The notes under the pieces are model-generated. The model did no database searches, was not told the origin of the DNA, and saw nothing but the letters and a program-made list of their open reading frames with translations. 64,000 bases of DNA, taken from contig NZ_VTXE01000005.1 of assembly GCF_013114595.1 (NCBI RefSeq), positions 1-64,000 on the forward strand. The letters are read 5' to 3'. This DNA is from Vibrio sp. 99-8-1 (lineage in GTDB: Bacteria > Pseudomonadota > Gammaproteobacteria > Enterobacterales > Vibrionaceae). Of the stretch, positions 47,701 to 52,203 are shown in pieces. Position 1 is the stretch's first letter. Every line of letters starts with the position of its first letter. A program made the position numbers and the translations under genes.

Positions 47701-49316
47701 ACGTTATTAGCGTAAAAAGTATCGTGTCCAACACCTCCGGTTACCTCATCACTCCCGCCAAAACCGATCAACATATCACCATATTTTGACGCTTTGATGG
47801 TGTCTTTTAACTCTGTCCCTACCAGTGTAATAGAATAAGGGTTTTCGGCGTCACCGGCCTCAGATGCATCCAAACGTTTACCCGTCGTATCACCTTCAGC
47901 GGACAATGCTTTCAAATATACTCGGTTAATATTCTCTAAAGTATCCTGCTCAGAACTCCCAATAAGAACGGCATTGCCTTTCATGACAAAGTCTGCAGTT
48001 CGTATTGAAACAACCTCATCATCGCCTTCATTGCCATTTATGAGATCGTTTCCTGCTCCCCCTGTCAAAATATCATTACCGCTGCCTCCCAGTAGAGTAT
48101 CCTCACCGGAACGGCCATCGAGATGAACCGCTATCTTAGCTGCAGAAAAATCGAGTTTATTATCTTGTTCATTACCATAAGTGGAGAGCAGTTGAATATT
48201 TTCTATATCGATGGTGTGGTTGCTCGTGAAACCACCCTCAGAACCAAACTGACCAATCTGATACAGATAACGGTTCTCGCTCGCTCCAGCGGTTAATTTA
48301 ATATCTTTACCATCAGTTTTATCTAATTTATAAACCGTGTTATTTACACCGCCTTGACCCTTTATTTTGTCTCCCACTCCGGCTACAAAGGTATTATTGT
48401 TGTCATCACCAATAAGGGTATCTGCTTTACTGGAACCTATGACGGTATTAATACCAAACACAGCATCAAAGCCTGTCGCCTTGCCCTCTTCTAGATTGAC
48501 GGTAACAGATTGATTATGTTGAGAGTAATCGAGATAATCGCTACCGCTGCCATTGATATGGTCAATGCCTGAAAATTCAATCCCTTTATAAGCAGGGGTT
48601 TTAATAAGGCTATCCGAATTGTCCTGCAATAGAGACAGAGTCCCTTTACCACTGCCTGTTATATGCCAATTAAAACGGTGGTTGATGGTCGTTATGCTGT
48701 GCTCTGAATCTTCACTCGTTGTCGCATTGATCTTCTCAATATTTTCAAAGCGTACTAACCCATTGCTTCCCATGGCGCCAGAATGCTCACCATCTATTTG
48801 CCACTTGCTTGCCGTAACATTGCCGGCGGTTTGAACTCTGTCGTTACCTTCACCACCATCAAACTGCAGCACAAAATCTCTGTCACCCAGATCTAGAAAC
48901 GACTGGTCAACCGTTAAAGTATCATTACCATCACCACCATTGACTTGAATGATGCTGTCGGACGGAATATCACTGATTTTTTTGCTGCCGATCACCTTGC
49001 TATCAGAGCCCGTGGTGTCCACCAATTGAATGATCTGCTCATTTGCTTCATTGGTGACCACTTCTAATGTTAACTGAGCATTGTCATTATCACTGGAAAA
49101 GGTCGCAATAGGATCTGCAGAAAGTAGTAACCTTGGCTCAAGCTGCTCTAGACGGAAGTTATCCATCGGCACCTTAATTGCGTCTCTATTTTTGTTGCTT
49201 AATACGGAAGAAATACCTTTAACCAACTGACGTAACTGAGGCAGTCTTCCACTACGACGTGAATGAAATAATTTACCGCGAGTGTTGTTTCCGCGTCGAT
49301 GCAATTTAGTAACCAT
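29790..49316 (-). CDS. Giant LEPR-XLL surface or secreted protein, 6508 residues
   Basis: One uninterrupted reading frame of 6508 codons, about 0.67 MDa. A basic N-terminal region ends in LEQLEPRLLLSADP (56-69), the LEPR-XLL motif known at the N-terminus of very large bacterial proteins. Next come calcium-binding RTX-like repeats (about 395-430), then about 1900 residues of alternating Ala/Val/Ser-rich repeats of filamentous beta-helix type (about 1100-3070), further beta-rich repeats, Calx-beta-like units (about 5400-5740), a second RTX block (5935-6275), an acidic/Gln-rich tail, and a hydrophobic stretch followed by a lysine-rich end. No classical signal peptide. It is the likely cargo of the surrounding export genes, perhaps an adhesin or surface layer. 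Confidence 0.9.
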   Translation of the reverse strand: MVTKLHRRGNNTRGKLFHSRRSGRLPQLRQLVKGISSVLSNKNRDAIKVPMDNFRLEQLEPRLLLSADPIATFSSDNDNAQLTLEVVTNEANEQIIQLVDTTGSDSKVIGSKKISDIPSDSIIQVNGGDGNDTLTVDQSFLDLGDRDFVLQFDGGEGNDRVQTAGNVTASKWQIDGEHSGAMGSNGLVRFENIEKINATTSEDSEHSITTINHRFNWHITGSGKGTLSLLQDNSDSLIKTPAYKGIEFSGIDHINGSGSDYLDYSQHNQSVTVNLEEGKATGFDAVFGINTVIGSSKADTLIGDDNNNTFVAGVGDKIKGQGGVNNTVYKLDKTDGKDIKLTAGASENRYLYQIGQFGSEGGFTSNHTIDIENIQLLSTYGNEQDNKLDFSAAKIAVHLDGRSGEDTLLGGSGNDILTGGAGNDLINGNEGDDEVVSIRTADFVMKGNAVLIGSSEQDTLENINRVYLKALSAEGDTTGKRLDASEAGDAENPYSITLVGTELKDTIKASKYGDMLIGFGGSDEVTGGVGHDTFYANNVGKAEVKALSSPGYQLTLTKLQPLSEESSVTHQVNLHQFDSKDTLSLSGSAYNDVIDISAFSGHGIIHTHAGNDSITGAQAGNVISSGEGNDTIVINSARQDKIDAGTGTDKLVVDLSTEGDGTQEVVLTGDTLSITEAESTIDGVELASLIGGDGDDHLDASAFHGVTRETKLVDVKGWQQVATKTLHIQLDDSEQSKINIDVSEVATLADLIQLINESDSRTDGKLTATFDQNKGGLTLTGLSAIEAEAGSEQLLTILGLSEVVSSSTLNGIGLSLLASAQRVSFTGNGGKDSYYGSSGNDRFNLAAGDQTVTGNSGNDTIVAATNDSHTSLIITDDSVSWKDSDGVLVTTQLIGSEAQKFSALLKANDNAILLDGSASSMQQVLDAGDSNATLKGGSGAVEFRVDISNRTDIDKQKVSALLNNDAENRVVAYGGDSELSKSDFSWVTINESADFTLVKENANGINLNTDVTFKGISVELKATNGSDIVIKSNIDTGNEAGGAGNIRLIAQNITISDGVSLLAVGNTEQNSGDISLLATHSENSLVGGGFYNIDKLTASITINSDVAINGKNITLLAKAVSNPYSNLSHNQSSLSKPPAKFADDVESDEIKNALDSLSLFAGYSHSDVSASISVAESAEIKGSQVTIDASTIAKVDAKPLSAGVSVALGKLDASATVNMNGNIIASGDVSITTRTDNYLNVVAKPIIATGFSESVAIGVIDSKSSATVSSSANIVAGGDLTVQSRNFDFSYVAAISDGGNEGKQAASAAVKLTNNETVATLAGTVLVAGDAKVNAEHIQGKVNGHWGTKAKAEIDRVPSKIDKIKDGLKEKAAKKAPKSMASKLMPGNRLAPTKLTAGLAFVYANESNTVNSYIGQVGQSSDIQVAGDLSQSATVNARLITSTSSSASTPSQYQQVAGSAGTGSSFKQVPFGGAVSVSIGELSNSAEAHIQGNTQLDVLKSLSVQSVAKNQTGIAGKNSDDIALLNNKPSVVNKDDIGSNYAVKKGDLLQFVDGKGYVWQQSTDDKKPAISKLDAIYKFIGDDSNVVLATEDFSDASRWLLLGDKVTYLPNHLLNGNNDFYLADNSVKAVAAGAKVSLALNFAQLESKQISDSRVKGNVKINQRSQLSNSFVDEDGAATTQVASSASKLLEAVPNSSSRSVHLTSFSLNQSVDTIGNTSSTKTKLFDSMLGSSSSENGVGASRFSNKVVTVSQSVIESGAKVDADTLTVNAESKALVVNYGNSHGSGRGLLGVAGLSMRNTIDSTSRAQIESGVTANIGSDPLLSSDSAQQLRVEASNTVDVFALGLGKSKANTLGLGTAHVINDVSKTTDAVVGSDGSNVGNITVHGDSHIEAVSDGSIIATAMSGAKIGRSVAPTQTSSGQSESRLGIGISGTYIANKLTSNVSSSLRNVASFTSDDLSLNAKEQSNVIAFPLAYSKASSQNFSLAAAGVGLLNTVDITVIASMENINSANLNAVTVNATNDSQVIAVSTAAAYAKTTNTSNGSKASAAIAGNISLNKVTSTINAHVSDVNALVVREQNGQGYGVDIVALDQSKVYAGALGVAYAGNVAVDLTTAENSITSDINAHISHSDITLAQGKVRVEADNSSGILAVALGASLTKGSSLGLSVGAALSLNTVRSTTRAKVNRDSVIRLASADQAGSKINITAKNDAEIQSYVTAASVSAQLAEANDQTFKISLSGAGAEAINNIFSDTEASVVGSTIKEQLSSEEALTEHIGITIEAEDSSAISSVVLAGSAGLAKTQNGVAASLALGVSLAENNIGDSDKPSLVRAYAKDSHFNTSGSLNISAKSTTSIDATVVAASVAVVAGKAAVGLSGVGAKSDNSVYTNVQSYVEGGEITSRELSVASTSKASIDATVATAVLVAAVGKDVSASLNIAASIAKNSIHNDTIAYIAGDSASSKLKMDSGDITVSSVADNNINAVSAAASLAVAVSSKLSVALSGAGALAENIITGDTKAYITNSDISSTTIKPQGKDSEGNDLPDLVLLNSRDITVSASNISDIDASVIAASASVAVGAKAGIGVSIGVGKANNYIGNDDDRLQVYSYIENSNINVKGDVDVVATSNLTVDADVTVASMAVTGSGGGGLALSASGIGVSNEIYSLTTSYIKNSNELKANNVSVGSSNTSNIKVTAIAASVAASFAPKGAAVSIGISKVSNLADMRVRSYIDSAKITSNNKFDLVSDAKANLEAKGYAVSIAGGIGFSGAGVIVNSDIKGYSRADVINSTLKVGNKGNIKALSDMSQSVHGYGLSVGFIAAGIVLSEVETKLDTLVTFENSDYSGNNLSISAYSNEDHDLVAIAGSGGLVAGAGVSASVTSSSNTQVDITKGSRITLERHVNNDVEADGAEKNSAAKSGQLSIKAEHVTAFDADVKAASGGVLSGSGAIADNEISANVHVNLGDDSTKAASDSGKNVAIKAENITVDAINRVRKDDDGRIYAVAAGIYSAAGADSRTELNLDTKVRVGKYNDIYAISGDDNNGIALNALNDVVVKDEVVMNAVGAAAGTFAKVKIKDSALNATVEIAEGARIFSSGDVQISARGKGEFVASVESDSAGAVSVTKTSAIADITPTNTVVVDEKAKIAAYGDLNISAGTDTLFNRDQYKVHASVDSFAASVIPVDIVKSDARLVQSNTITVGTGAHLQTAKRMNLHAERFGFADMASQTKTVNWASKLGGTADLGGDLHSSAEGKVINAGKLETGIQRHLSIEFNQLDDNGLVDDAHVVRNENTVLDGFGLQDNEILKGITYSSTVAALNSSLLHALEDAERQLILFRGSVAGGESKKLVVFYEKEVKRLQQQLKERGLLEEVKPNVFIRNEVRTPVIVLNDIHAEAGRVDVRADDFEQKVSSEIVVPGDASIKITNHTIAALVVNNITIPQENGGSYLNGEVLQDGGTTDPSIVITNDVDIDLAKKALAERFADQLQVNDPDDNETSFQQSLVVPSITVAGNIENRTGSLTLRSLKGVDGPKGTGDITINGKIDTKENEIYTGGSATIGLPPGSTFSTSGEEYNKWNSVIGNYGLDRASPEAIDDMIKRNADTASIYADSISITAEFININGKIQSGTESFKLTIDDSIETQVNNIKRSGASGLVRLNIENKDFSVYYDVGNDQIVVGDMRVSGGYIRLEGNIMNTNKNSQIELLGGYAGIEVINNTQLDVKIMGLDASQRGEGTLIIKDKSKSRDGEILETIYTKSKDGLNTIQRYGEEIVSSASGDDVDLTYTPKQGWRYKWSMAEEEYTRNRTVESKSSWAGIDALSADPDDIDFDPEDEKTLSPAQLTGKGAYFELIDPKNDNDAPYLYFYEKVKLSDQTFVTDKWKKSTWWGKKTYYTEFTRERKYRNVATHSIKADYGIAINFTGAEQGSVTVKSNRGGDVIVQGNISNEHGTTIIEAAGSGIYSSETASVGGKIIDLTADEIGYAPAINIDKSINAARTALRTNLTNDSSASLSARTYGGRINIVENDGPLMAGNITSASDYERDSLDSGGKIFLSAIGGIEAATSGSVVRGGVIDLNTEAHVGRDTLALNIDGGSLNKDALSIKANSNIFVSETDGDLRVNSIQSSAGSVHINVAHGSLIDANTNVVRDERSYSELSTGLWKNLGLIDGSDAAEIKRQQILDAAKNAKQSQYHQYWQIINSQFGGEYSAGQKAVISDSEKSYFTEQFTQQGIADGKSGAELEAFVADGIETLNNKRDAEFQQLHDRYAGTGAYDADYSAELSESEIAKLTGHIVKWSENDLLNLVSGSLLKPVTNTQATIEGANITAGKGVHIQAKTDVGSANGSVEIVLDNNYSEQQRVQLAAAERNDVYFLFSQRVTNITVDVVDSVAGDQIVRQSGSWREDGFVAGMQIRIAGDSANSNNEGTFYEIASISSDGTRLILTSTDLTSESSVDLDIAAISNSPTLTTIVSNDVNGWDNSTYQLNDYIETEGNFYQIQRISGQVMDLKQVDGEQAAGAVIVSASKYHEIEVEKVLIDQREDIDILAVSDVNVSASRNLYLGSEKALIIAHVSADNVRIKSKESLIDAASSNAAVTATSSLVLEAGYGAIGSEAQRFTIDLGTDGLLTARAKNSIVLTEVNSTINVGTLYSANGKVDLLASNGSIVDALNHDYENIRAKDIELTALHGAIGETGDRLDIHLTGGNITANSRDDIRLNETDISMNIDHIESLSGDVDLHAQYSIIDAVDDQVGEQADIVGASISLTARTGSVGAFGEDIEIDSGSKAGDNLTIDSELSSYVIETMGDLYLNSIKSGLTATAFIAVPTGRILNDNKSGQNLESGKAYLFAASDIGEFGRAITTRVGHLQGKSTSGNAYIVNDRSLNIGGVLESIPDGITAGGSVSIVTKNSLTISKNIVAGSEVNLTTIDRDSESDNESITIKDGFVVKSRLSEININAGDDVIVEQNGQLSAKTDINIYVDKGLNNSVDDSGGHVDLAGHLYAGERINIHGNTQDDSVDIHVQNIGGDVYVNSYQGEDRITISQLHSRSGKMVLDGGADTDRYTINRTGNDADYVIDVVDSGLENQGADTLTINGTELNDTFLLRANFVAALHGDSTAGYSSNVERINYNRNINARLTVNGLQGDDAFYSDDNSSITTLDGGKGNDSFQIGQLFGSDRKHHLGVVAQGDDIETTETTLGFLSKGNSLPMVVYGGDGEDQITVYSNKAITKLYGEDGDDNFVVRAFLQKGSNNTTNSVDVELFGGDGADNIEYSINAPLKIDGGAGVDTVVVLGTEADDNFIITENGIFGAGLNIGYQGVEIAEVDGLEGDDTFYVLSTNEDVTTTIIGGLGSDNFHVAGDVTKPVVSYSVEGRSSFINHSVFSDDPAYNGIFVNGLPLNVANKDTGAVTIDTEGDMTVSENGLESSYKVSLDVPKPDVATVAYITVSAARVSSSDRNRGNSSNPTGGVLISTDGVNFYESLVLTYDSETNWGDDFTIHVKAIDDGVAEGVRQYVVSHSIRSTNPEFDNLNINNVELTTYDNDQAGVIVVQKGPASIAEGSKGTEVNVTLTKQPDVGEVVTVKVSEIVTGDNKNQLSFVDQTLTFTHSNWNSTQTVLVNAIDDSDTENSYRATVQFETSSNIADSGFSSLNTAESEINIIVEDNDKGAVLVTASHGSTVVNSEKSDSYSLVLSRAPKAPVTVNLLNDGQTLFSCDDKRFNAEDNSVTFTAENWNEAITITLNVNPDYDAQSTSQPVQKPPLQPHLLTQIRGKLNIHGGVPEGKERTLTQSVMLPSESDTELPIVDIQIDENNQTDTLTLFNDGSVESSTGELTASTITGLGMGAGVEYHNVEVVETLLGSGEDKFTVSGTAKGAITLVHGGGGVDKLTVTGSDSDGALILLGDTVQDGSSYNATSDQKTDRAREYDNAAGDFIDASGAGGSVVIYGGKGDDIIIGSQYGDHIAGGSGNDTITGLAGDDHIYGDAGFNVDISTRLDRSSQVLTVVNSGSDSDNQETADTLVTGQDIIYGNQGNDIIIGDKGVISLTPQTNRIKTTGDVINFRTVEIDQGSNDQIYGNEGDDFIIAGNGNDRIEGNQGSDSIIADNGSIDVLQGVRISLTSTDVTEATGGNDTIYLGTGDDQLIAGVGSDTIINTSGESVILGDNGRIVSNASGRYVLARTGQTNLGGRDVVTGGSGQDIIFGGVGSDHLDGHAGNDVIGGDGSQITRNDDTIIFEAVDLFTGGDDTLLGGDGFDRMQGQFGGDLFFANFNEDVLLGDYGRFTFNARSDNEQATSVISLAQGGLDLIRQTQLNLFTGYAKQIFAESNLGQAARSRVAVTTVFTSQAQNAFDQLDGTFQSLGSGASEGADFVIPTAPTAAGVVSEVPSAEGKDNVQVITADDVESSTDAAAEREVEPQQSETQQSEPQQDDVECQSGAEGELCGEEAENKPQMTPNSESTEDDHHLQNENRDADNEQQSQQSGINLNVAIASVGGWVMMTNNPQGQQKKSKEKEKVA
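30495..31510 (-). repeat. C-terminal RTX-type calcium-binding repeats in the giant protein
   Basis: The encoded segment has many nonapeptide-like units, for example GGKGDDIII, GGSGNDTIT, GNQGNDIII, GGSGQDIIF and GGDGFDRMQ, interrupted by short linkers. Such repeats fold on calcium outside the cell and are typical near the C-terminus of proteins leaving through TolC-type channels. Confidence 0.85.
32090..33110 (-). repeat. Calx-beta-like domains in the giant protein
   Basis: Three successive units of about 100-130 codons share the pattern of Calx-beta domains, seen best in IVVQKGPASIAEGSKGTEV and the later FVDQTLTFTHSNWNSTQTV, each followed by a D-N-D linker. They are calcium-binding beta-sandwich modules common in bacterial adhesins. 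Confidence 0.7.
40100..46000 (-). repeat. Long filamentous repeat region of the giant protein
   Basis: This stretch encodes degenerate units of about 75-80 residues, each with a run like AAASVAVGAKAGIGVSIGVG, then N-x-I-x-D and an AYIxNSxI turn. The regular strand-turn rhythm suggests a continuous beta-helix or similar fibre. Repeats are diverged, so no long exact DNA repeats are seen. Confidence 0.75.
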
Positions 49317-49466
49317 AGGATTAACCTAAACGTGTGTGGCTCTACATCATCCAAAGAGCCACTAGTTTAATTTTTGTTACCATCCAAACATCCACGCCTT
49401 CATACAACATTTTCGGCTTTGGTTAGTAACCGCTTAGAGTGCAATACATCCATTACGTTCAATCAA

Positions 49467-50234
49467 TTAATGAACGCTTTCACTGAGTTCTTCTGAAACG
49501 GATTCATCAGCTCTGTGTTGTGGAAGTTTTTGCAAAACCTTAGTTAGGTTTCTCATGGATTGGAGATGCAGATAAATCAACTCCAAACCATCATTAGCCA
49601 TCAATAAGGCAAGCTGTTCTGCTTCTACCGCTTTTAACTTTTCACGACTCACCACTTTAAAGCCGGTTAAGGTTTTTTCTTCACCAGACGGTAGGGTAAA
49701 TTTGGCACCCATCTCTTCAAATAGGTCGAGCTCATTAAGCTTCTGGCAAAACGCTTGAGTACGCTGATAGTGCGTCTGGTAGTCTTGTAAAAAATCAACC
49801 ACGCCTGAAAGATACTGAGTTTGCTCACCATCAGAATCAAATAAACGCTCGCCACGTCCCTCTTGATTACAGCCTTGATACTGCTCATCCAAACAGAGCG
49901 TCAGCGTTTTTCCTTCATCTGTTGTCGCAAAAACAAAAGGATAACGACGAATAAAAGCTGGAATATAGTCCGCTTTCCATCCTCCTGCGGTATCAATATA
50001 CAAGTTTTCATCTTCGCGAATACCCATAATAGCAACTGGCAAAATGTCATCGCCATTACCCGCGAATACGACGGAATACTCTTCAGACGCATTGGGAAAC
50101 TCCACCGCCATTAAAGGAACAGAATTCACTGAATTAGCGAAGCTATAATCACTCTTCGCTTTAATCGACCAGTCTGCATGACGTTGTTTGTTTACCGCTT
50201 CTACTTGTCCGTAAATTAATAGTTGTGTGGCCAC
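49467..50234 (-). CDS. SapC family protein
   Basis: The 255-residue protein matches the SapC family, named after a gene of the Campylobacter fetus S-layer export locus. Visible family features are the VNKQRHADWSIKAKSDYSFA opening, SVPLMAVEFP, and the YIPAFIRRYPFVFA core, followed by LCLDEQYQGCNQEG and a helical C-terminal third. No signal peptide is seen, so it is probably cytoplasmic. SapC function is unknown; its link to surface-layer secretion makes a chaperone or regulator of the adjacent giant protein a fair inference. The start is GTG, with GGAG 6 bp upstream. It lies between the tolC-like gene and the giant gene, 150 bp before the latter. Confidence 0.88.
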   Translation of the reverse strand: MATQLLIYGQVEAVNKQRHADWSIKAKSDYSFANSVNSVPLMAVEFPNASEEYSVVFAGNGDDILPVAIMGIREDENLYIDTAGGWKADYIPAFIRRYPFVFATTDEGKTLTLCLDEQYQGCNQEGRGERLFDSDGEQTQYLSGVVDFLQDYQTHYQRTQAFCQKLNELDLFEEMGAKFTLPSGEEKTLTGFKVVSREKLKAVEAEQLALLMANDGLELIYLHLQSMRNLTKVLQKLPQHRADESVSEELSESVH

Positions 50235-50307
50235 AGGGCTCTCCTAATCTTTCTCTATCACTAATGGATATACTCTCTTTAATGGCGACATTATTGGTCT
50301 TTGTCGA

Positions 50308-51711
50308 CTATCGTTGCGCCAATTTCGCTAGCTCAGCATTTTGCAACATCACATCAACGTCTGTTGACACATCGGCGCCATTGAGAGCAGCGTTTATCTG
50401 TTCTATGTCACGCGTATTTAAGGTACCAATCGCGCGTTTTAGTCGTAAGTTATTAAGTAGGTAATCGTAGCGAGCAGCCGAGTATTCAGTACGCGCAATA
50501 AATAGATCTCTTACTGCATCCAATACCGTGACACTTGTTGCCACACCGGATTCAAAAGAGGTCTGTTTCACTTCTACCGCCATTTCATAGGCATCGACCG
50601 ATTTTTCCAACGCATTCACTTTGCTAATGGTGCTGGTCACCCCAGTGTAGGCAGATCGTGTTTCCCTCGCGGTTTCCCGAGAGACGAGTTCAAGGTCATC
50701 TTTGGTTTTATTGTATAGCGCTTCGGTTTCTCTCACTTTTGATGAGACGGCACCACCGGCATAAATAGGAACTGTCATTTTTAGCATGACGCTTTGAGTA
50801 TCAACTTCACTGCCACCACCAAATAGTGAACCGTCGGTATCATTTTTGTTTTGTGATAAAACCAGATCTAACGTTGGATAATGGCCACCTTGTTGACGAC
50901 GAATCTCTTCGCGAGCTGCCTCGTACTCACTCTGCTTTTGCAAAATCTTAGGATTATTTTGTTGCGCGTTTTCCAGCCAAGATTCAATGCGATAAGGATC
51001 GGGACGAGCTAACACCATCTCTTCACCCAAGGTTAGCAATGACGCAGGCAGAGCTCCGGTGATCTCCCGAATGCCTTGTAATGAATCTTGCAAATTATTG
51101 CTAATTTCTATCTGACGAGCTTGAGCTTGCAAATAACGCGCTTCTGAATCTAAAAGATCGGTTGTACGTGCCAAACCATTGGACACTTTCAGCTCTACTA
51201 GCTCAAAGTGTTTTTGCAATGCGGTCACTTCCGCATTAATACCAAGATAGTTATCTCGTTTCTTCAGTACGGTGAAATACGCTTCTGCAACACGCATTAT
51301 CAACTGTTGGCGCACATCTTCTAGCTCATATGCCGCTCGTTTAACTTCTTCTTTTGATTGCGCAAAATAGGCCCAATTACTATAGCTATAAAGAGACTGT
51401 GTAAGAGAGAGATTGAGCTCATCGGTGGGATATCTGGTGCTACCTTTGTTATAGACCTTGTTGTCTGAACTAACAATTTTCTGCTTATTTTCTGTTCTGC
51501 TAGCATCAAACTTAATGGTAGGAAGCAATACAGCCATTGCTTGGTCATAAATCTCTTTAGACGCATCGTGCTGATAAATACCTGCTCGATAAACAGGATC
51601 ATTTTCCAAGGCCTGATGATAAACTTGCATCAAGTCTTCAGCTTGCACTGGCATAGCAAAACAACCCACTAACGCCGCGATTGTCGTAATTCTACTTGTT
51701 ATAAATTCCAT
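50308..51711 (-). CDS. TolC family outer membrane channel protein
   Basis: About 467 residues with a signal peptide (cleavage after about PVQA) and two outer-membrane-efflux (OEP) repeats: LENDPVYRAGIYQHDASKE opens the first, and a long helical middle with YEAAREEIRRQQGGHYPTLD leads into the second. It should form the trimeric outer-membrane barrel with a periplasmic tunnel. It is the first gene of the operon encoding the giant protein and its adaptors, so it is probably a dedicated exit duct rather than the housekeeping TolC. The ATG at 51711 and a GTG at 51720 are both possible starts; neither has a strong ribosome binding site. Confidence 0.9.
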   Translation of the reverse strand: MEFITSRITTIAALVGCFAMPVQAEDLMQVYHQALENDPVYRAGIYQHDASKEIYDQAMAVLLPTIKFDASRTENKQKIVSSDNKVYNKGSTRYPTDELNLSLTQSLYSYSNWAYFAQSKEEVKRAAYELEDVRQQLIMRVAEAYFTVLKKRDNYLGINAEVTALQKHFELVELKVSNGLARTTDLLDSEARYLQAQARQIEISNNLQDSLQGIREITGALPASLLTLGEEMVLARPDPYRIESWLENAQQNNPKILQKQSEYEAAREEIRRQQGGHYPTLDLVLSQNKNDTDGSLFGGGSEVDTQSVMLKMTVPIYAGGAVSSKVRETEALYNKTKDDLELVSRETARETRSAYTGVTSTISKVNALEKSVDAYEMAVEVKQTSFESGVATSVTVLDAVRDLFIARTEYSAARYDYLLNNLRLKRAIGTLNTRDIEQINAALNGADVSTDVDVMLQNAELAKLAQR

Positions 51712-51720
51712 TTTATTCAC

Positions 51721-52203
51721 ACGCCATATCTGACTAAATTAAGAGTTATTGATATTTTTAACAATATGACATCAATTACATATCTACAGTTAAGTCTACC
51801 CTGCAAACTCATTAATATATGTGATATTAAATCGCTATTAATCACTAATTAGATTAAAAGCACTAAATGAGATTTCTTGCATTCGGATTGCAGTAATAGG
51901 TGATTTTTGTCAGGTTTTATTTGAAGTAAGTTTAGCTTTGCACTGCGTGTTGTTTTATAATTTGTCAGGTACAGTGCTATAACCGAATTAGAATTAACTT
52001 TGTTACCCCGTTTATTGAAAAACTCCTGAACGAAAACAGATTTATAAGGGAAGGCAGCCCTGCCTTGTTCGGCAAGAGAAATGTACGATAAATGCTTTGG
52101 GTTCTAACGAACTCAAAGCATTTATTTTTAACCTCAATAAGATTGAATGTCATGGCCCATTATTTGTGGTTCGGGCAGCAAACCTTTCAAAACGTCACTC
52201 TGC
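51721..52203. other. Leader region upstream of the export operon
   Basis: About 480 AT-rich bases with no convincing gene. The region must hold the promoter of the TolC-SapC-giant protein operon, but I cannot choose a -35/-10 pair with confidence. The only strong structure is the hairpin at 52090-52123. Confidence 0.5.
52090..52123. terminator. Hairpin after the second chemoreceptor gene
   Basis: AAATGCTTTGGGTTC (52090-52104), a 4-base loop, and GAACTCAAAGCATTT (52109-52123) form a 15-bp stem with one G-T pair. It lies about 80 bp past the chemoreceptor stop. The T-run (ATTTTTA) is on the plus-strand side, so its direction is ambiguous. Confidence 0.5.

Noticed and set aside
29790-49316. Many open frames of 60-120 codons on the opposite strand of the giant gene, some looking membrane-like
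   Set aside because: They are shadows of the long repetitive coding strand: no ribosome binding sites, no recognisable families, low-complexity Val/Ile/Ser-rich peptides from reversed Asp/Ser/Ala codons.
22908-51711. Ordinary type I secretion system for an RTX protein
   Set aside because: No ABC transporter ATPase with Walker and LSGGQ motifs is encoded in the operon or elsewhere in the window; the ATPase present is SecA-like. A transporter outside the window cannot be excluded.
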